From: Phaseolus vulgaris | Taxonomy: Eukaryota > Streptophyta > Magnoliopsida > Fabales > Fabaceae | Reading direction: 5' to 3' | Length of the DNA stretch: 64,000 nucleotides | NCBI RefSeq assembly: GCF_000499845.2 | Contig: NC_023754.2 | Coordinates: 28,039,869 to 28,103,868, forward strand | Part shown: piece by piece, positions 23,481 to 35,663 of the stretch | Layout of the letters: each line of letters starts with the position of its first letter | Numbering within the stretch: the first letter of the stretch is position 1 | Position numbers and translations under genes: made by a program | The notes under the pieces: model-generated | Database searches by the model: none | Told to the model about the DNA's origin: nothing | Seen by the model: only the letters and a program-made list of their open reading frames with translations

Positions 23481-26297
23481 TTACTGGTCAATTGCCATTG
23501 CTTCCGCCCCACTTGTGTCCTCCAGCCCATTCTTAAGCTCCTCTGTTGCCATTCTCATCTCTTCAACTAGGCTCTTCTGCTCCTCCTCAATTGTGTTTTG
23601 CAACTCATCCACCTGCAAGGATAGGAAGCAGAATAAATATTATCCTCAACAGTCAGTCAACATAGCCGATGAAGACCACAACATACAATATCACTAACAA
23701 TAGCCTTGTGTCAATTTACAGTCAACAATTACAGATACTAAACAAGATATTTCACCTGTCCCAGTTTTAGAAATCGTGATGGTTATATTCATAAGATATA
23801 TAGGCTGTGAAACACAGAACAGAGTGAAGAACACAGTTCATGTGACATGGGACATTATAACCAAATAGAAAATACACAATAATAACATATGATATGAAGA
23901 TATCCTTGAACCAAAGAGATATAATAGCACTTGCCATAACAGAGATATAAATATTTCATTACACAAGTCAACAAATAAAAATATGAAAAGCAACACTCTT
24001 AGGAAGCTATAAATGGCTACAATATTCTAAAATAGCTAAATTGATATTTTTCATTCCTTTTATAATAGGTAAGAAGGAATACACTTTTATAACCTAAAAG
24101 ATACCAACAACTGCCCTACATTTATCATCATCTAACTTTGGGGAATTAAAATATATACTTAATATTATAAATATTCTATTTATAACCTACAAAATCTTTT
24201 AACCATTTAATTTTCTTTTCCCATCTTATCAAACACAAACCAAAAAGAAGCAAGGATGAGAATGAGAGATTGGAACTCTTTTTTAAAATGCAGCATATGG
24301 GTCATTTTTGGAGAAAATCACACGGTCACAATTTAATACCAAGGGCAATTAGGGAAATTGAAATATGTTCACACTGAAGTCCCTAGTAAAACACTCCAAA
24401 GAGAAAATACAGCAGAATGGTTTCATTATCAGCACATTTTACAAGACAACTTCATGAGTTTCAAAGCAATTTTACATGATAAATTTTAAAATTGCAACTT
24501 TTTTCCAGTCCAGAGCGACTGGTGTATTCATATGATTATACAATTTTCATCCTAATCGCCAATGTAAATGTTGCATGCCTCAATGAAATAACCCCGAAAT
24601 ACAGTTTTGTTAGCTCAAGTTACCCTTTCAAATGTATTCAAACCATGCATTCTCTCGTTTCTCTTTACTTTTCTAAGTTCTAAGGCACACAAATAAGTTC
24701 CATGTTTTGGTCATCAGGCTATCATGTCACAACTTCTACTTTTGTTACAGAATGAACTCAACCAATAATATTAGGGGACCAGCTGCTTGAACTGCAGAGG
24801 TAGTCCTCTGGTTCATTGAAATTCAAATGCAGAAAACGGTAAGAAAACATAACCCAAACAGAGACACAAAGGCTTCACCAGATACCGGAGAAGTCTTGTC
24901 TGTCTACCCTCACTTTCCCCCTCTACTCAATCCCCTCCTCACACCCTCCCTTCAAAAAATCTTCTTCAATTGTTCCTTTTTCGCTCTCATTTTGCCAGCT
25001 GTCCATTTGCAAACTAGTTCATCCTTCTTTCCCCAACCATCCATTCCAAACCCAGTCACTAATGGCAAGCCTTTCCCATTTCAGACCTCCTTTTGTATAG
25101 ATGTCTTAGAGGTCAGCTCAAGGGCATATCACCTTCTTATACCACATTTTTATTTTTCAGTTTATACAATGTTCTCTATATATGTTTTTGCATTCTTTTC
25201 TCTTTACTTTTAGGTTTCGTCACTTGCAAAACGAGATCTATCTCTAAAAATAATTAGACCCAAATTAAAAGAGCTACACTATACACGCCCGCTTCTCACC
25301 ACATAAAACAGCATGCAAGTTCTAAGATACCACTTGCAACTTGTAAGCATGTGATGAGATGTCAATTGAATTGTATGAAAAAGATACATTTTCAGTGTGA
25401 GTGCAGTTTTTCATATACATCAGTGGTTGCATCTAAATATTTATATCATTTTAATCAAAATCTAAATATCAGACAAATCTAGAGGGTGTTCGATTTTGTA
25501 AAATGGCATGCCATCCACTAAGTTCTATTCCATACTTGTAGCACCACTACTCTCCCTTCTCATTATAAGCACACTATTCATAACATCGGTTGCATTCTAT
25601 CAATCTACTACACTAGCCCAATAATTCCCGAAGCAAAACTCCTCAACAATCACATTATATAATAACAGCATAAGCATTAAGCGAGCTTCAAAATTACACA
25701 TACCACATGTAACAACAATGCAAATTGCTTCTTCCTGAGCTCCAACAACCTGGAACCAGCCGTGTTCTCCGTGTCCAGCGCCGCAATTTCCTTCTCCAAC
25801 TCCGAAATAACCTTCATTGTCTCCGACCTGGGTGGCTGCAGCGCAATCAACTTCCTAATAGCCTCGCACTCCTCCTTGTGCCGCCTCTCGACCTTGCTCT
25901 CCTCCAGCTGCTTCTTGAGATCCTCAATGTCGGCCTGCGCCTGCAGGATCTGGCGATTCATCTCCTCCTTCAACTCGTTGAAATTCTCCTTCTCCCTAAC
26001 GTTGGCCTCCACAATCGCCTTGCTCTTCAGAAGCGGAATCTCGAAGGTCGTCAGCTCCTGCAAGAAGGCTCTGGCGAGTTTTTCGCAGTCGTTGTAGTTA
26101 CCTTCGTCTTTATCAACTTCCGAGACGAACGAGGTGAACTTCTTTTGGAGCTTCTTCAACGGAGGGTCGCCCCTGGTGGTCGTCGTGCGCGTGAGAAGCC
26201 GGTGTTTGATGATTGCGTCATCTTCCGCAGGGCCAAACGCGTAGTTCGCTGCTACGGCCTCGCCACGCGCCGAAACCTTCCTCGTCTTTCCTAGCAT
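23481..26297 (-). CDS. THOC7: THO complex subunit 7
   Basis: Subunit of the nuclear THO/TREX complex, which couples transcription to mRNA packaging and export and, in plants, supports small-RNA production. Two coding exons: 25704-26297 (198 codons) and 23481-23612 (44 codons with stop), total 241 aa, close to the 230-240 aa of Arabidopsis THO7A/B. The N-terminus ([13 protein letters not shown], then NYAFGP and [15 protein letters not shown]) and [14 protein letters not shown] are strongly conserved. Residues from about 80 to 220 are a long charged coiled coil including [19 protein letters not shown] and [18 protein letters not shown]. The intron of 2091 bp starts with GTATGT after HV. The ATG at 26297 is chosen; a TTTCAG acceptor-like site about 10 bp upstream suggests a 5' UTR intron. 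A large opposite-strand frame over exon 1 is a shadow. Confidence 0.95.
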
Positions 26298-26604
26298 AGC
26301 GATCCCTGAAATCAATACAGCGATTATTTGCTATAATTGCGCCGAATTGAGAAATTTAAATTAAATTAAATAATTGAGCATGAAATGACTGCTTGTTGAT
26401 GAGGTTTTGTTCTGTATATGGGGGAAAGTGGAAAAAGGAGTAAGAAGGTTAGAATGAACCTTTGTGGGTGCACGGTGGTGTTCTGATGCCTTCACCTTCG
26501 CTGCGGAGAATGGTCAGAGCGGTTTTGCGCTGCTTTGAGTGCGGGAGAAAAAGAAGAAACGGGCCTTTTGTTTAATTTTTACTCGGCCCAATTGTTTAAG
26601 GTTG

Positions 26605-26978
26605 TTTCTTCCTGCACCCTTACAAATTTCTTCCTGCACCCTATCATTTTCGTAGAAGAGTGTTTTATTACACATTTTAAAAATGACTTTCGACCTGTTC
26701 TTTCCAAATTATTTTTGGAACATATTCTTTAGAATATATTTTATTAATTCCGTATTTACCAATTCAGAAATTAAAAAAATATATTTTGGAATGATTTTTT
26801 TGTCTTCTGGATTTCCTAATTTAGAAACACTATTTGTTTACAGAATCTCTATTCCCGAAACACCTTTTGCTTATGGAACTCTATTCCAAAATCACATAAA
26901 AACTGTAAAAAGGGTAATTTCGGTATTTTAATCATGTAAGGTGCAGAAAGAAAAATGTAGGGGTGCAGGAAGAAAGTG
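26605..26978. mobile_element. MITE-like element with TTCTTCCTGCACC ends (element 1)
   Basis: Left end TTTCTTCCTGCACCCTTACA followed by a second TTTCTTCCTGCACCCTATCA. The right end on the opposite strand reads CTTTCTTCCTGCACCCCTAC then TTTCTTTCTGCACCTTACAT, giving inverted repeats about 45 bp long. About 370 bp, no coding sequence, no clear target duplication. The motif TTCTTCCTGCAYC..TATCATTTT is shared with the ends of the Mutator-like element at 18374-19042. It lies just upstream of THOC7. Confidence 0.6.
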
Positions 26979-26989
26979 CCATTGCATTC

Positions 26990-27310
26990 TGATTGTTTCT
27001 TCCTGTACCTCTATATCTTCTTCTGCCACCTCTACATTTTCTTTTACCACCTCCATACACAACATGAAAATACATTTTTATCCTTTCTTGTGTCATCCCA
27101 TGGAGTAGTTTCTAGATTATATAATCCAGAAAGTAATCATGCATCTGAAGAAAGGCTTCCGGATTATGTAATTTAGAAGTTAATTACAAATTTAAAAAAT
27201 AACTTTCAGATTACGTAATCCATAATATTATAGCGAGGCATTGGAAATTCAAAAATTTATGAAAGTGAGATAAGAAGTTACGGAGGTATAGAAAGAAATA
27301 GTCTTGCATT
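26990..27310. mobile_element. MITE-like element with TTCTTCCTGTACC ends (element 2)
   Basis: Left end GTTTCTTCCTGTACCTCTAT; inverted right end TTTCTTTCTATACCTCCGTA (about 27295). The interior repeats palindromic motifs such as GGATTATGTAAT and GATTACGTAATCC. Both elements end at or near TTGCATTCTG (about 26983 and 27305), so the two are tandem relatives. Confidence 0.55.
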
Positions 27311-28415
27311 CTGCACCCTTATGGATTGAAGTTGCACCCAAAACTTGGTTTTTTATCCCAAAACTATTATCCAAGGGGCTAGGACGGCACAAAAAATGTT
27401 GAATGAGCCACGTCATATGTGAATATCTTAAAACAAACATTCAAAAAGGATCGGGGAATTTTAATGGTATCTAAATTATTAACTAAAGTTAGTTAATTAA
27501 TGACTAATACAAGATAGAAGTCTGTGAATATCATTCAAAATCTATTTGAAACGTTAGTTACAATACTTAAAGGGGTGATTAAAATATAATAAATATTTGT
27601 AGTGTAACAGGGATATCTCATAAAATAATTATTACAATAATATATCATCTTACAGAACCTTCTTATTAAAGAATATATTACTTTCAATTATAAGTTATAA
27701 ATAAATACATTTTTATCGTCATTGGATGTAAATACTTAATTTATTAATACTGAAAAAATTATTAAACTGATTAATAATAGCTAATAATCCCAGATTTTAA
27801 CTTTATTTTAAAATATCTATATATTTTAAAGAACGGCAGTATATTTTTTATGGTTAAGATAAAAATTTCTTGTACGATGAAAGGTAATATTAAATAAGGA
27901 AAAACTACGTTTTTTTGGAAAGAAAAAATAACTATATCTTAAAATATAGAAAACTGTAATATTTATTATACCATAAACCACGTCATTAATGTTAAAACTG
28001 TAATATTTATTATACCATAAACCATATCATTAATGTTAGTAAACAAGAACCGGTAATATAACATTCATGTTAGTTAAAAATTAATTAAAAATTATAAAAA
28101 TTTGAAATAACTAAATAAATGAAATAACGTTAAAAAAGTGAGAAGTGGCGAGCCCCATCTGTCCCTGTCGCTCGCCGCCCCTGGCAGTGTCTCTGTCAGC
28201 ACATGCCTTTTTAGTGCAATGCAATGAATTGGGTGCATTTAAATATTTGCAGCCTTTTTCCACCCAAACCTAAAAACCATTGTCAGCTTTATTTAATCCC
28301 AAATGCATCAACATCGTAGCACCCCAAACGCAATCCAATCTGCATTCTCCACTCGCTACTCTCTTCTTCTTCACCCGCACCTAACAAAACCACTCTTTTC
28401 CTCTCACCAAAAAAC
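27311..28415. other. Intergenic region upstream of the CPRD49-type GDSL gene
   Basis: AT-rich. Holds a 44-bp direct duplication at about 27953-28040 (AACTGTAATATTTATTATAC twice). The last 250 bp before 28416 are CT-rich (CTCTCTTCTTCTTCACC) and likely form the promoter and 5' UTR. Confidence 0.45.
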
Positions 28416-31378
28416 ATGACAAGGCCAAAGATTTACCTCTTCGGTGATTCAATCACCGAAGACTCTTTCTCACCAGGTGGCTGGGGTGCTTCTCTCGCCC
28501 ACCATTTCTCTCGGACGGTATTCCTTCTGCCCTTAACTAATAACCAACCCTGTTGTTTCATTTTTTGTCAGTTTGAACATTCCATGGTAAAGTTCACTTT
28601 TTTTGCAAATGGGGTTGTTGTTGTCCAGGCCGATGTGGTGCTGAGAGGTTACAGCGGGTACAACACGCGGTGGGCGTTGAAGGTGTTGGAGAGGGTTTTC
28701 CCGGCGTCACAGGGCGGTGACGGTGGAACTGAAACAGCGCCTATTGCTGTGACTGTTTTCTTTGGGGCCAACGACGCTTGCCTTCCTGATAGATGTTCTG
28801 CTTTTCAGCACGTGCCTCTCCATGAATACAAGCGGAACCTTCATTCCATTGTTTCCTTCTTCAAGGTAAATTAGCCTCTGTTGCAGTTAGCAAGTGTTTT
28901 AGAATAAATGATCAAGGGAAAAGTTGTATGGTGTTGAAACCCAGAAAAAGTGTCACTAACACAGTGGCACTGTTTTTAAGAGATGTGGAAAGTTTTTATT
29001 TATTTATTTTAGAGTTTTGACTATTGCGGGTTGATAAGCGTGGTTTTGTTGTATTATGTTGCATGTCGTAGAGGGGGGTTAATTATTTGAGTTTTGGTGG
29101 GGTAGAATGTTATGATGATTTTGTTTGTCTTGGGTGGTCAGAATTGAGAAATGAGAGGTGGTTTCTGGTCTCACACGTGCGACGCCGTGGGAATGGGAAA
29201 TGTGTTTGGTTTTCTTTGCCACTTGATCATGTTACCCTGTCAAAAGGGGCCCTCCTTTGCTTTTTTATGATTTTTTTTTCTCCCATGGCAGTGGAGTTTG
29301 CACGAGACCTTTGTGTAAAGGTCCAATTTTTTATTGGTTTTCTTTTGGGGAAACTGAGAAGTGTTAGTTGAAGGGAGCCTACGCTGTTTTCACGACCAAA
29401 ACCCTTTCGTGTCTTCTTTCTCGTGTCTTTTCTGTGGCTTCCATGCAATTATATTATTCTGCTCGGTCGACTATGAGCTGTTAGGTATGAATGTTAAATA
29501 GGATTACGTGGAAGACCCGCATTTAGGACTGCAAGAATTTGGTGCTTCTCCTTAAGGACCAAGACATCATCATCTCTTACCAAAAGTTACTTGGTACAAA
29601 CGGTTTCACACTTCAGTTTTCTTAGTGGCTAATGACGTGGCCCACGAAAGAGGAAGGTTATTGAGCCTTGCGCGGGACACGGTGTAATGAATGCTTACAC
29701 TTGTTGTATGATATGAGTATTTTTTAGTTTAATGGGAAGATACATGTGTAGAATGAACGTATGGACTATATTGATCGCCAAAAGTTTGAAAGGATGTTGT
29801 AGAGAAAAGTAGATGCCAGCAATGGAGTACAAGTAATAAGAATTTAATTCCTCTCAAGTGATAAGATGTGTAGATGTGTAAAGCAATAAACTAAATAAGG
29901 ATGTATCTGTCCTTGCCTACACATTCAACTATAAGAGCCATCTTAATTCAAATTACGTGTGAACATGCCTTTAGTTTTTGTGTTTGCTTTATGCATCTCT
30001 CATTTTAAAGGAACAAAACATTGTAACTGCATCATAAAAGGGTTCTTAAATTAGTGGTCGAAATGTAAGCTAAAAATATAAGGCATGTGGAATGCATGCA
30101 TAATATTTTATTGAAGTCGATAAAAGAATAATTAAAAGAAATTTAATTTCTTTGAGAATTAGATGATCCAGGCATTCAGTCCTCTTGCATGCTTCTGGAC
30201 TTTACCTCTGTTTCATTTTTTGTACTTGTCTGACTCCATGTTTTTGTCATCCATTATCTGCTGCATTTAGGGTGAAAGTTATCATAAAAGGCATGACCAA
30301 GAACCCTGCCTCACTTTTTTTCTACATCATGTGTAGCTTTTTGTTGACCGGGTAGACTAGGACCAACTTATACATTTCAATTCAATGTTGGTAACATCAA
30401 TATACGTGCATGTTACATCAACACATGTCTGTTTCAATTAAATATTGCAAGTTTTCCTTTCAAATGTAGAAGCGATGGCCCACAACTTCTGTTCTCCTCA
30501 TAACTCCTCCTCCAATTGATGAGGATCTACGTTGTAGGTAATGTTTTATTGGCCCTTTGTTCTTCATATTGCTACTGATTCTATTGGATTCTCTCCCTTT
30601 ATATGATACAGGTAGAGATACAGATACAGTAGAATAGAGGTTAAACCTGAATAAATTAATTTCCATAAATGCATTGTAGACATCCGTATGTAGAAAATCC
30701 ACAGGGTCTTTCTGAAAGGACAAATGAAGCAGCTGGTGAGTATGGTAGAGCATGCATTGCGGTGGCTGGAGAATGTGGGATACCTGTGGTTGATCTATGG
30801 AACAAAATGCAACACCGGAAAAGAGATTATCTAAGGTCTCACAAAAGTTTTACCTTTTTGTTTTCTCTTACATCATTTTTTGCATCTTTCTATATCTTGT
30901 ACTTTTTACTATAGTTTCCACTTAAATTTTTTAAATGCCGACAAAGATGATGATTTTGTCTTGTCATATATGTTGTACACCTTTTGTGTCGTATTTTACT
31001 GTTATAAACTATAACTATTATTTCTCTCTCACAATCTTATTTATACTTTCTAAATGTGCTTTGAATTGTCATTACAGCATACATATTTAAGAGAGTTATG
31101 AGGTTTTGATTGCTGAGTTGTGTCTTGTTTTTTTCTAAGATTATGAATCGAAGAGTGATATGTGTGATTATTTATATCTTTGATTCGGTATGAATTTATG
31201 GTTTTGGTGACTGAAATGTAGTGATGGTTTGCATCTGACTGAAAGTGGCAATGAAGTTGTTTTTGAGGAAGTAATGACAAAGCTGAGAGACGAAGGGTTG
31301 AGTCTGGAATCTATAGCAGTTGATCTCCCACTTATTGCTGATATTGACCCTAATGACCCCCTCAAAGCTTTTCTGTAG
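28416..31378 (+). CDS. GDSL esterase/lipase, CPRD49/IAH1 type
   Basis: Small intracellular SGNH hydrolase of the isoamyl acetate-hydrolysing (IAH1) type; closest by memory to Arabidopsis At5g45920. Five exons: 28416-28517, 28629-28865, 30470-30537, 30680-30835, 31222-31378; 720 nt, 239 aa, all in frame. No signal peptide, unlike the GDSL pair at 3-14 kb. Block I is IYLFGDSITEDSF (Ser12), then the oxyanion glycine in LRGYSGYNTRWAL, block III VFFGANDACLP, and block V SDGLHLTESGN holding the Asp and His. Other conserved parts are HVPLHEYKRNLHSIV and ITPPPIDED. The C-terminus (VDLPLIADIDPNDPLKAF) also fits the family. The tiny 68-nt exon 3 with its TGTAG acceptor is the least obvious piece but completes the frame. 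Ester hydrolase activity is expected; the substrate is unknown. Confidence 0.95.
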
Positions 31379-34114
31379 TAACAGAACGATGCATTACAAA
31401 AGGAGTGTCTTTTTGGGGTTATGGTGCTTTTATTGATACAGTATTACCCATAGTATTTTGATCGTCCTTTTGTTTGTAGCTCTATTATGTGGAAAACAAT
31501 ATGTATTTTTTGTAGTAACTTTTCATTTTATCGGCTTGAATGTGAATGACCTAATATATGAAGTGTTTGTATAATGCAAGATACGTTCACATTGGTCAAC
31601 TTTCTGGTTTTCAGATCATCAAGGTCAAATGAGTCTCATCTGGAATTAGTGCTAATAAAAACACGAAATGTATACTACTTGTTATGCTGAATTAATTAAT
31701 TACTCTATAATGTATGTTAATAAATAAAAGTAAACTTATATCAATTCTTATTGTGTTTGTAAACCTCAGTTTTATGAGTATTATAGACTTAATTTTGAGT
31801 TATTTTTTGGAAAATTTTCCTTACAGAAGTTTTATAATATTTATATATAATTTATTTTTTCAAAATATAAAAAGATTTTTTTTTTTAATTTTTATGATTC
31901 AAAATCTTATTTAATCTTATAAGTATGAGATCTAGATTATAAAAAGATAGAAAAAAAAATACCTTGCTTCAATGAGTTGTATATTTTACAATTTACATTA
32001 AAAATCCTGTAACTATTGCATAAATATTAAATTACAATATTAAATAGACATAATATTGATGATAAATGTTGATGATACCTAAGAAGATATAACAGTCTAG
32101 AAAAATACTTCTTAGTGACTCAACATTTTATCTTTGTTAATTACAATGCTTTATTTTCTTTCAATTTCCGGTATTATTTTTAATGTTCTTTTCTTAAATA
32201 AAAAATTATCTAAGAATTTACACAAAATATCCAATTTTGCATCAAATGGTTTCGTTTTCCTTTTTTAAAACATGTATTCTTTTAATGAAACAATAATTAG
32301 CATTGTTAAAATTTTGATACTTGAAGACTTAATTATTTAGAAAAAATATATATTAAACTGCACTTCTGTTTTAGTTTATGTTTTAAGAATAATTTTTTTT
32401 GTAAATAAAATTGAATTAAAGTATGACTTATAAACAAAGAAACATGTTTTAAAATTATATTTGTATTAATATAATAATAATTTAAATAATTAAAATTGTT
32501 CAAAATCAATTTAAAATAGTTTAAATAAATTTAATTCAACTAGACTATGATATAAATCAGTTCGTATAAAACTATTATACGGTTCAATTTTATAAAATTA
32601 TTTTAAAGTTGAGTTTAGATATAAACTAATTTGATTTAGTTGATATATTTTGTTCACTGCTGGAAGTAGTAGTTTATATCTCCTTCTAGCTCTTTTTAAA
32701 CTCTCTCAACAATTTTCTTAGCCACAAACAACGTAACATGTAGTTGCAACCCAACCATATACACGTAACTTCACAATTAAAATGTGTAAGCACATGGACC
32801 AAATTGATTCAATTATTTTAGGTTAAAGGTTTGTGTTCTAAGAACATTTTCCATGGAAAATTGCTTCCTGGATTTCTGTTTTTTATTTACGCACCTCCTA
32901 TTTATAATAATATAATAATGAAAATAAATTCACTATAGTCTGAAATATTCACTATAGAAACATAATACTTAAAAATATTCTGAAATGTTTTATTAAAAAA
33001 AAATTAAAAACTTTTATGAGATGTTTTATTCTGAATGCTTCTTTGATAGAACAAAAAAATAAGACGTTTTCAGTTATTATTTATTTAGTTGATATCTGCT
33101 TTAAAAAATGAAGGGAGGTGAAAATAAAGCAATGCATCACCATCATTCAACTATGCACCTAGTCTAACTTCAATACCAATCAAAATGGCCTTCAATAATA
33201 TACCAAAATGATAAAGCACCTAACACTGAGAAGGAAATTTACCTCCACTAGTAAGTGGAGTTTTCTTTGCACTTTCTTTTGTTGATTTTTCATGAAAACG
33301 GTGCAATTATTTTTAGAATTTACTGGTTTGGGTAATCTTTACAAAAATAAAATTTGATAAGTTGTATTTGGAGGTACAATTTCATTGTGAAGAAAATAAG
33401 TTGTTACTAAAATGACTACTTTAGTATTTTTTATTTTCTTCTTATTAAAAAGTTTATATTAATAAAATGATTTTATTTTTATTTTTTAAAATAATCTTCA
33501 TATGATAATTTTAACTTTTTTTAAAGTGAAGTTTTCACGTATCTAACTACGTGAAGTCTTCATATAAGTCAAGATTCCATTTTTTTTAAGCGGAGTATCA
33601 AGAAACTTTTTTTTTACGTTTTTACATTAAACGGTTTTCTTAATACGTTTATAACCCGTTCTGATTAGATTTGAAACCTACTTGGACTACATAATTATCA
33701 TATATATAATTAAATCCATGCTTTGTCAAAAAGATTGCAAATTAATTAGCATACGACATGTTAAAGAACGAAAGCATATAAAGCCAGCTATCTATCATAT
33801 GTGCTCGTGCATCATGCAATCATGGTTCTTGTGCTAACGTGGTTTACACGTATCATCATCCATCACTTTGCTAAACACGATTACAAATACTTTAAATTTT
33901 CCTTTTCGACAAAAAAACGCTTTGTCGTTTGCAACGTTTGACTAGGCGCTATTTCGATTCCTTCGGCCTTTTGTTTCTGTCGTCATCTTCTGAATATGCA
34001 TCATGCCTTTTTTAGCCATTTCTTGGGTGCAAAATGGGTTTAATAATTTGGCTTCATTTTTTTAATCTTGGATATTATGAGTCTATACTTTCAGTTTAAC
34101 AAGTTTAACTACAT
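31379..34114. other. Intergenic region, no gene recognised (part 1)
   Basis: About 2.7 kb of AT-rich DNA after the CPRD49-type gene. Scattered short open frames only; one 66-codon frame near 31714 is rejected. A small hairpin AGTTTTCACGTATC / TACGTGAAGTCTTC lies at about 33528-33560. Confidence 0.45.
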
Positions 34115-34330
34115 TAATTTTTGAAGATACCACGTCGAGTAGAGGTAAGAGTGTTTTATTATATATAAGTGCAAATCTCAACCTCATAAACCAGTTTTAT
34201 AAGATTAAATTAAACTTAAAATCTACTTCATAGTATGATATTAGAACCATTTTGAGTCTATCCAGATGTTTGTTGGACTTACCAGACCACCCGCTATCAG
34301 ACCGTTATCAGACCACCCATAATTAATTGA
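34115..34330 (+). mobile_element. TRIM-like LTR fragment
   Basis: Shares with the 52535 copy the order: GAGTAGAGG or GACTAGAGA, TATATAAGTG, CAAATCTCAACCTCATAAAC, then GACCACCCGCTATC and CAGACCACCCATAAT. GATATTAGAACC at about 34239 is a decayed form of the Met-tRNA primer site. No coding sequence. Confidence 0.6.
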
Positions 34331-35278
34331 ATTGTGTGTGTCTCATTATAACTTTATGCAATATTAATAAATTTAATTTACACACCAAAAGATACTCGAT
34401 ATAACAAAGAATAAATATAAAATACTAATATTATCATAGAACGTCATGATTTTATTAAGACATTTAAATTATTGATTTGTAAAGTTTATTATTTGATTGA
34501 ATTTTAAAAGAAAAGTGATTATAGGTAAATAATTTAGACGAATTTTCTTAATGAATTAAGTGTTGGCGATTTTTTGTATAGAAAAGAGAATATAGTAAAA
34601 TTTCAATACTCATGTCTTTTTTTAATATATTAGTAAACTTTTTTCACGTATATTCAATCTATACTTTTAACTCAGTTGTATTTCCAACCGTGTGAGTTGA
34701 AGTTTTACCATAAATTTTTATCATAATAAAATATACTTACATTCCTAATTCATTTTAACACGTGCATCGATGAAAAATAATGGATTATAATGGCATAAAA
34801 TATAACTTTAATTGTTGTATTTCCAACAGCAACAGACAATAAAAGAGTTGCATTCATTATGAACAAATCAATATGGTTGACGTTATTGTAAATGATAAGA
34901 ATACTTGAGGAATTTAATTAACTCAAATTGCAATGTAGAAACCAGAATTATACATTCACCGTACTTACTCAAAGAGCTAAAAATAAAATTATTTAATCAA
35001 GTCATATACCTAAATGCACCCATAATTTATTATACATATTGTGTAAATTATTATTTTTAAGGAAAACTTAAATTATTAGTACGTAGAGCAACGAACTAAT
35101 TTCTCTCCCTTACCAATAGCAAGCAACCCAAACGTTGAGATAATTCCATTTAATATAAGAAAAAGTCAATAAAATATAAGATAATTTGTTATTTTTGAAA
35201 GTACAGGGGGTGCAGAAAGAAAATACGAAAGGCGCAGAAAGATTTTGTCTTCTCCAATCGCTAAACTCCTAGAGTTTA
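34331..35278. other. Intergenic region 3' of the CLE gene
   Basis: AT-rich, no gene. At about 35200-35255, CAGGGGGTGCAGAAAGAAAA and GGCGCAGAAAGA resemble the ends of the MITE family at 26605-27310, so a fragment of that family probably lies here. Confidence 0.4.
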
Positions 35279-35512
35279 TCAATGGTGCTTTGGGTCTGGG
35301 CCTTGAGGGGCAAGTCTTGCAGGCTTAAGTGGGCTTTCTTGAAATTCGGAGAAGACGAGCCTGACATTAGAACGGGCCTGGGCTCCGTAGCTTGAACGTT
35401 GGGGTAGAAAGGTGTTGAAAGTAAGTGGAGTTTGGAGTGGACGAGATTCAGTGGTTAATAAGAGGAGCAGAAACACAAGGCAGAAGAAGAAGAAGGGTTT
35501 GGATTTGAACAT
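35279..35512 (-). CDS. CLE peptide precursor
   Basis: Intronless 77-aa secreted prepropeptide of the CLAVATA3/ESR-related family. Residues 1-23 (MFKSKPFFFFCLVFLLLLLT) are a strong signal peptide. A variable middle follows, and the protein ends with the 12-residue CLE domain RLAPQGPDPKHH directly at the stop. Conserved features are Arg1, Pro4, Gly6-Pro7, Pro9 and His11; Pro4 and Pro7 are the usual hydroxylation and arabinosylation sites. CLE peptides are cut from the precursor and signal through leucine-rich-repeat receptor kinases in meristems, vasculature, roots or nodules. The RLAP...GPDP..H pattern is nearest to the Arabidopsis CLE1-7 and legume nodulation-related CLE types, but the receptor and role cannot be told from sequence. 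A TATA box sits about 65 bp upstream. Confidence 0.9.
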   Translation of the reverse strand: MFKSKPFFFFCLVFLLLLLTTESRPLQTPLTFNTFLPQRSSYGAQARSNVRLVFSEFQESPLKPARLAPQGPDPKHH

Positions 35513-35574
35513 GTTGACGGAATGAATAATGTGTGTGTGTACGAGAATGTGTGAGACGGTGCAGAGGTAGAAAG

Positions 35575-35582
35575 TATTTATA
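35575..35582 (-). promoter_or_regulatory. TATA box of the CLE gene
   Basis: On the minus strand reads CTATAAATAC about 63-70 bp upstream of the CLE ATG (35512), leaving room for a 5' UTR of about 35 bp. This is the best-formed TATA motif near any gene in the window. Confidence 0.6.
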
Positions 35583-35663
35583 GCGAGAGATTAGGAGGTG
35601 TGAGAGAAATTGAGAGTTATATTTTAGTATGAGTTTAGGAAAATTCCAAGCTCTCAAACTCAT

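Noticed and set aside
24827..25213. 128-codon frame inside the THOC7 intron
   Set aside because: No recognisable motif, intronic, CT-rich composition on the plus strand opposite to the gene.
25725..26294. 189-codon open frame on the plus strand over THOC7 exon 1
   Set aside because: It is antisense to a strongly conserved THOC7 exon and is Leu-rich only because of the coiled-coil codons on the other strand.
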